Of a stretch of DNA of 64,000 nt, positions 61,411 through 64,000 are shown one piece after another. Position 1 is the stretch's first letter. Every line of letters begins with the position of its first letter. The stretch is from an uncultured Mycoplasmatales bacterium (GTDB taxonomy: Bacteria > Bacillota_I > Bacilli_A > Mycoplasmatales > Mycoplasmoidaceae), in assembly GCA_910578525.1 (NCBI GenBank), contig CAJTRF010000003.1, positions 1-64,000 on the forward strand, written 5' to 3'. The notes below the pieces were generated by a model that saw only the letters and a program-made list of their open reading frames with translations, searched no databases and was not told where the DNA came from. Made by a program: the position numbers and the translations under genes.

Positions 61411-61809
61411 ATGTATATAGATCCAATTTCAGATTTAATAACTAAAATTAATAATGCTAGAAAAGCAAAGTTACAAACTGTAACTATTCAAACTTCAAAT
61501 TTAACTACATCAATTCTTGATGTATTAAAAGCAGAAGGTTATATTGCAGATTTTTCTATAGCTAAAGCTAACAAAAGTTCTAATAAAGTAACTAACATTA
61601 CTTTAAAATACAAAAACCACACATCAAGTATTACAGGTATGAAACAAATCTCTAAACCAGGATTAAGAGTTTACCAAGAATCTAAAAAGATTCCTAAGGT
61701 ATTAAACGGTTTAGGAATTGCTATCATTTCAACAAGCCAAGGAGTTGTTACGGACAAAGTTGCCCGTAAGAACAACTTAGGTGGTGAAATTATTGCTTAT
61801 GTTTGATAG
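61411..61809 (+). CDS. rpsH: 30S ribosomal protein S8
   Basis: 132 residues. DPISDLITKINNARKAK, a VLKAEGYI segment, ISKPGLRVY and GLGIAIISTSQGVVTDKVARKNNLGGEIIAYVW match S8; the final Trp is TGA. In E. coli S8 represses the spc operon. Confidence 0.96.
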
Positions 61810-61817
61810 GAGAGATT

Positions 61818-62372
61818 ATGAGTAGAAAAGGAAATAAATTAATTGCTATCCCCCAAGGTGTTAATGTAAACGTTGCACCAAACAATGTTACAGTTTCTGG
61901 TCAAACTGGAACATTAGTTGTTGATTATCCAGCAAATTTAATTACAGTTGAAATTGTTGAAAACAACAAAATTAAAGTATCACGTAAGAATGATGAAAAA
62001 CAAGCTAGAATCTTCCATGGTACTATAAATTCAAATATCGCTAATGCTGTATTTGGTATTGCAAATGGATACACAAAGAAATTAAAAATTGTTGGTGTTG
62101 GTTACAAAGCATCAGTTAGTGGAAACAAACTAACACTTGCTATTGGATTTAGCCACCCTGTAGTTTTTGATATTCCAGAAGGTCTTAAAGTAGTTTGTCC
62201 AACTCCAACTGAAATTCACATTTCAGGAATTAATAAATTCCTAGTTGGTGAGTTAGCAGCAAACGTTCGTGCAACTCGTAAACCAGAACCATACAATGGT
62301 AAAGGTATTATGTATTTTGATGAACACATTATTCGTAAGGTTGGTAAAACAGCTGAAGGAGCTAAGAAATAG
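61818..62372 (+). CDS. rplF: 50S ribosomal protein L6
   Basis: 184 residues. SRKGNKLIAIPQGVNVNV, GTINSNIANAVFGIANGYTKKLKIVGVGY and YNGKGIMYFDEHIIRKVGK are typical. The start at 61818 follows an agga element; the in-frame ATG at 61803 lies inside rpsH. Confidence 0.96.
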   Translation: MSRKGNKLIAIPQGVNVNVAPNNVTVSGQTGTLVVDYPANLITVEIVENNKIKVSRKNDEKQARIFHGTINSNIANAVFGIANGYTKKLKIVGVGYKASVSGNKLTLAIGFSHPVVFDIPEGLKVVCPTPTEIHISGINKFLVGELAANVRATRKPEPYNGKGIMYFDEHIIRKVGKTAEGAKK

Positions 62373-62381
62373 GAGTAGAAT

Positions 62382-62741
62382 ATGAAACAACAAAATTTTA
62401 ATCGTAAAGCTCAAAGAGCACTTCGTCACAAAAGAACTACTAATTATCTAAAGGCTAATAGTAATAAAAAGCCTAGATTAGTAGTCACTAAAACTAACAC
62501 AAACATCATTGCTCAAATTATTGATGATCAAACAGGTAAAACATTATTTAGTTCATCAATTAGCCAATTAAAATTAAAAGGCTGTAATATTAAAAACGCT
62601 ACTTTAGTAGGTGAAGATATTGCAAAAAAAGCAGTAGCTAACAACACTACAATAGTAGTGTTTGATCGTGGTGGAAACAAATACCACGGTAAAGTAAAAG
62701 CGGTAGCAGAAGCTGCACGTGCAAATGGACTTAAATTCTAA
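62382..62741 (+). CDS. rplR: 50S ribosomal protein L18
   Basis: 119 residues. RALRHKRTTNYLKANSNKKPRLVVTKTNTNIIAQIIDD and FDRGGNKYHGKVKAVAEAARANGLKF match L18, which binds 5S rRNA. Confidence 0.96.
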   Translation: MKQQNFNRKAQRALRHKRTTNYLKANSNKKPRLVVTKTNTNIIAQIIDDQTGKTLFSSSISQLKLKGCNIKNATLVGEDIAKKAVANNTTIVVFDRGGNKYHGKVKAVAEAARANGLKF

Positions 62742-62755
62742 TTATGGAGGCAAAC

Positions 62756-63412
62756 ATGGAAAAAGAAGTAATACAACAAGAAGTTAAACAAGAAGCAAAA
62801 GCTGAACAAAAACCAGTAGTAGTTGCATCTGAACAAAAACCTACACCTAAAGCAACTGAGCACAAAGGTGAAAAAAACGGAAAGAAGAAAGAATCTTCTA
62901 AACATTTCTCTAAGAAATCATTTGGAAAATTCAACAACAGTGGTTTTGATTCACAAACTGTAGAAATTAAAAGAATTTCTAAAACAACAAAAGGTGGACG
63001 TAGAATGCGTTTTTCTGCATTAGTTGTTATTGGTGATAAAAATGGTAAAGTAGGTTATGGAATTGGTAAAGCTACTGAAGTTCCAAATGCAATTAAAAAA
63101 GCAACTAAAAATGCTAGAAACTCAGTGCGTAAAGTAATTATTAACAAGAAAGGTACATTGTACCACGAAGTTATTGGTTATGCAGCAGCTAGTAAAGTAT
63201 TAATTAAACCTGCTAAACCAGGTACAGGTATTGTTGCAGGTGGTGCTATCCGTTCGGTTATTGAATATGCTGGATTTAAAGATGTTTACACAAAGAATTT
63301 AGGATCAAATACAAAGACTAACATGGTTCAAGCTACTCTTAATGCTTTATTAAACCAAAAACATCCATCAACAATTGCAAACTTACGTGATAAAAACGTA
63401 AAGGAATTGTAA
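62756..63412 (+). CDS. rpsE: 30S ribosomal protein S5 with N-terminal extension
   Basis: 218 residues, against about 165 usually. The first 60 residues are Glu/Lys/Gln-rich. The core has VEIKRISKTTKGGRRMRFSALVVIGDKNGKVGYGIGKA and PAKPGTGIVAGGAIRSVIEYAG. The start follows a ggagg at 62747. rpmD (L30), usually next, is absent. Confidence 0.96.
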   Translation: MEKEVIQQEVKQEAKAEQKPVVVASEQKPTPKATEHKGEKNGKKKESSKHFSKKSFGKFNNSGFDSQTVEIKRISKTTKGGRRMRFSALVVIGDKNGKVGYGIGKATEVPNAIKKATKNARNSVRKVIINKKGTLYHEVIGYAAASKVLIKPAKPGTGIVAGGAIRSVIEYAGFKDVYTKNLGSNTKTNMVQATLNALLNQKHPSTIANLRDKNVKEL

Positions 63413-63427
63413 TCATAGGAGGAAAAC

Positions 63428-63880
63428 ATGGAATTAAATAACTTAAAATATACAAAAGGTTCAAGAAATCACAAAACTAAGACTTACGGTCGTGGTTTTG
63501 GTAGTGGTATCGGTAAAACTTCAGGTAAAGGTACTAAAGGTCAAAAATCTCGTAAATCTGGTAAAGTAAGATTAGGTTTCGAAGGTGGACAAACTCCTTT
63601 ATACCGTAAGATCCCAAAAGTTGGTTTCAATAACTACAACTTCCAAGAAAATTACGAAATAGTTACTTTAACACAAGTGGCTAAATTAGGTGAAGAAGTT
63701 AATAAAGAAACTTTAGTAAAAGCTGGATTGATTTCTTCTACAAAAGCAAAAGTCAAATTAATTGGTGGTAAAAAATCAATCACTTTATCTAAACCATTAA
63801 ACATTACAGTAGACAAAGTTTCTGCTAATGTAGAAAAAGCTATCTCAACAGCTGGAGGGAAAGTAAACTACTCTAAATAA
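63428..63880 (+). CDS. rplO: 50S ribosomal protein L15
   Basis: 150 residues. The Gly-rich N-terminus (GRGFGSGIGKTSGKGTKGQ, GFEGGQTPLYRKIPKVGF) is diagnostic. The stop overlaps the secY start (TAATG). Confidence 0.97.
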   Translation: MELNNLKYTKGSRNHKTKTYGRGFGSGIGKTSGKGTKGQKSRKSGKVRLGFEGGQTPLYRKIPKVGFNNYNFQENYEIVTLTQVAKLGEEVNKETLVKAGLISSTKAKVKLIGGKKSITLSKPLNITVDKVSANVEKAISTAGGKVNYSK

Positions 63881-64000
63881 TGGAAAATAAAAAGAATAAA
63901 AGTTACTGAGTAACTTTCAAAGAAATTTTTACTAATATTAATGTAATCTCAGCGCTTGCGATTACTGCTTTATTATTAGTTTTCTTTCATTTTATTAGTA
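63880..64000 (+). CDS. secY: preprotein translocase subunit SecY (N-terminal part)
   Basis: Only 40 codons are in the window, which ends within the gene. A basic start, FKEIFTNINVISA and a first membrane helix fit SecY; the position after rplO is the usual one. TGA-Trp at codon 10. Confidence 0.88.

Overview
The window is a low-GC bacterial chromosome segment that must be read with UGA as tryptophan (genetic code 4). In-frame TGA codons occur inside hisS, aspS, gatB, rplB, rplE, rpsC, secDF, truA and many others, and each gene is full length and conserved once TGA is read as Trp. This code, the AT-rich composition, the lack of any cell-wall genes, the lipoproteins and the loss of rpmD from the S10 operon point to a Mollicute (mycoplasma/ureaplasma). 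Placement in the M. penetrans/M. iowae/Ureaplasma neighbourhood is only a guess.

Layout. 1-6.2 kb: tRNA-Thr, a 2[4Fe-4S] ferredoxin with a glycerophosphodiester phosphodiesterase, then a leftward secDF-apt-rny group. 6.2-12.9 kb: hisS, aspS, the ECF transporter module ecfA1-ecfA2-ecfT, and truA. 12.9-16.7 kb: yebC, tRNA-Leu, ppa, rnhC, a DivIVA-like protein and an acyltransferase-3 membrane protein. 16.7-21 kb: rpsF-ssb-rpsR-rplI-dnaB with a formate/nitrite-type channel inserted between rpsR and rplI. 21-27.7 kb: a lipoprotein, ung, a candidate ECF S component, gatCAB and rpsU. 27.7-30.7 kb: a leftward TSCPD-domain protein and an MgtA-type P-type ATPase with a long structured leader. 30.8-39 kb: rpmG, an M24 peptidase, tRNA-Ser, a SpoU methylase, an RluD-type synthase, rpsP-trmD-rplS, a YitT-family protein, rbgA and rnhB.

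39-54 kb is the accessory part. It holds a lipoprotein whose promoter lies between perfect inverted repeats, a Vat/CatB-type acetyltransferase, and lysS followed tightly by an AsnA-fold protein that seems to have lost its catalytic residues, a DUF2779 protein carrying two nuclease-like domains, and an alanine-dehydrogenase-like protein without the usual active-site His. After these come a heptad-repeat coiled-coil protein, rpsD behind a structured leader, and a complete type III restriction-modification system (mod-res). The mod gene carries an (AT)n tract near its 5' end, and the system is flanked by two unrecognised leftward genes.

54.1-64 kb is the S10-spc ribosomal protein operon, from rpsJ through rplO into secY, which the window end cuts. 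Several ribosomal proteins (L3, L23, L29, S3, S5, S16) carry charged or Ala/Lys-rich extensions.

Many transcription units have a TATAAT box only about 6-20 bases before the start codon, suggesting leaderless or very short-leader mRNAs. In contrast rpsF, rpsD, rpsJ and the MgtA-type ATPase have 80-150 base leaders with strong base-pairing potential, so those are the places to look for RNA-based regulation. All functional calls come from reading motifs by eye and from recalled family knowledge; no database search was run.
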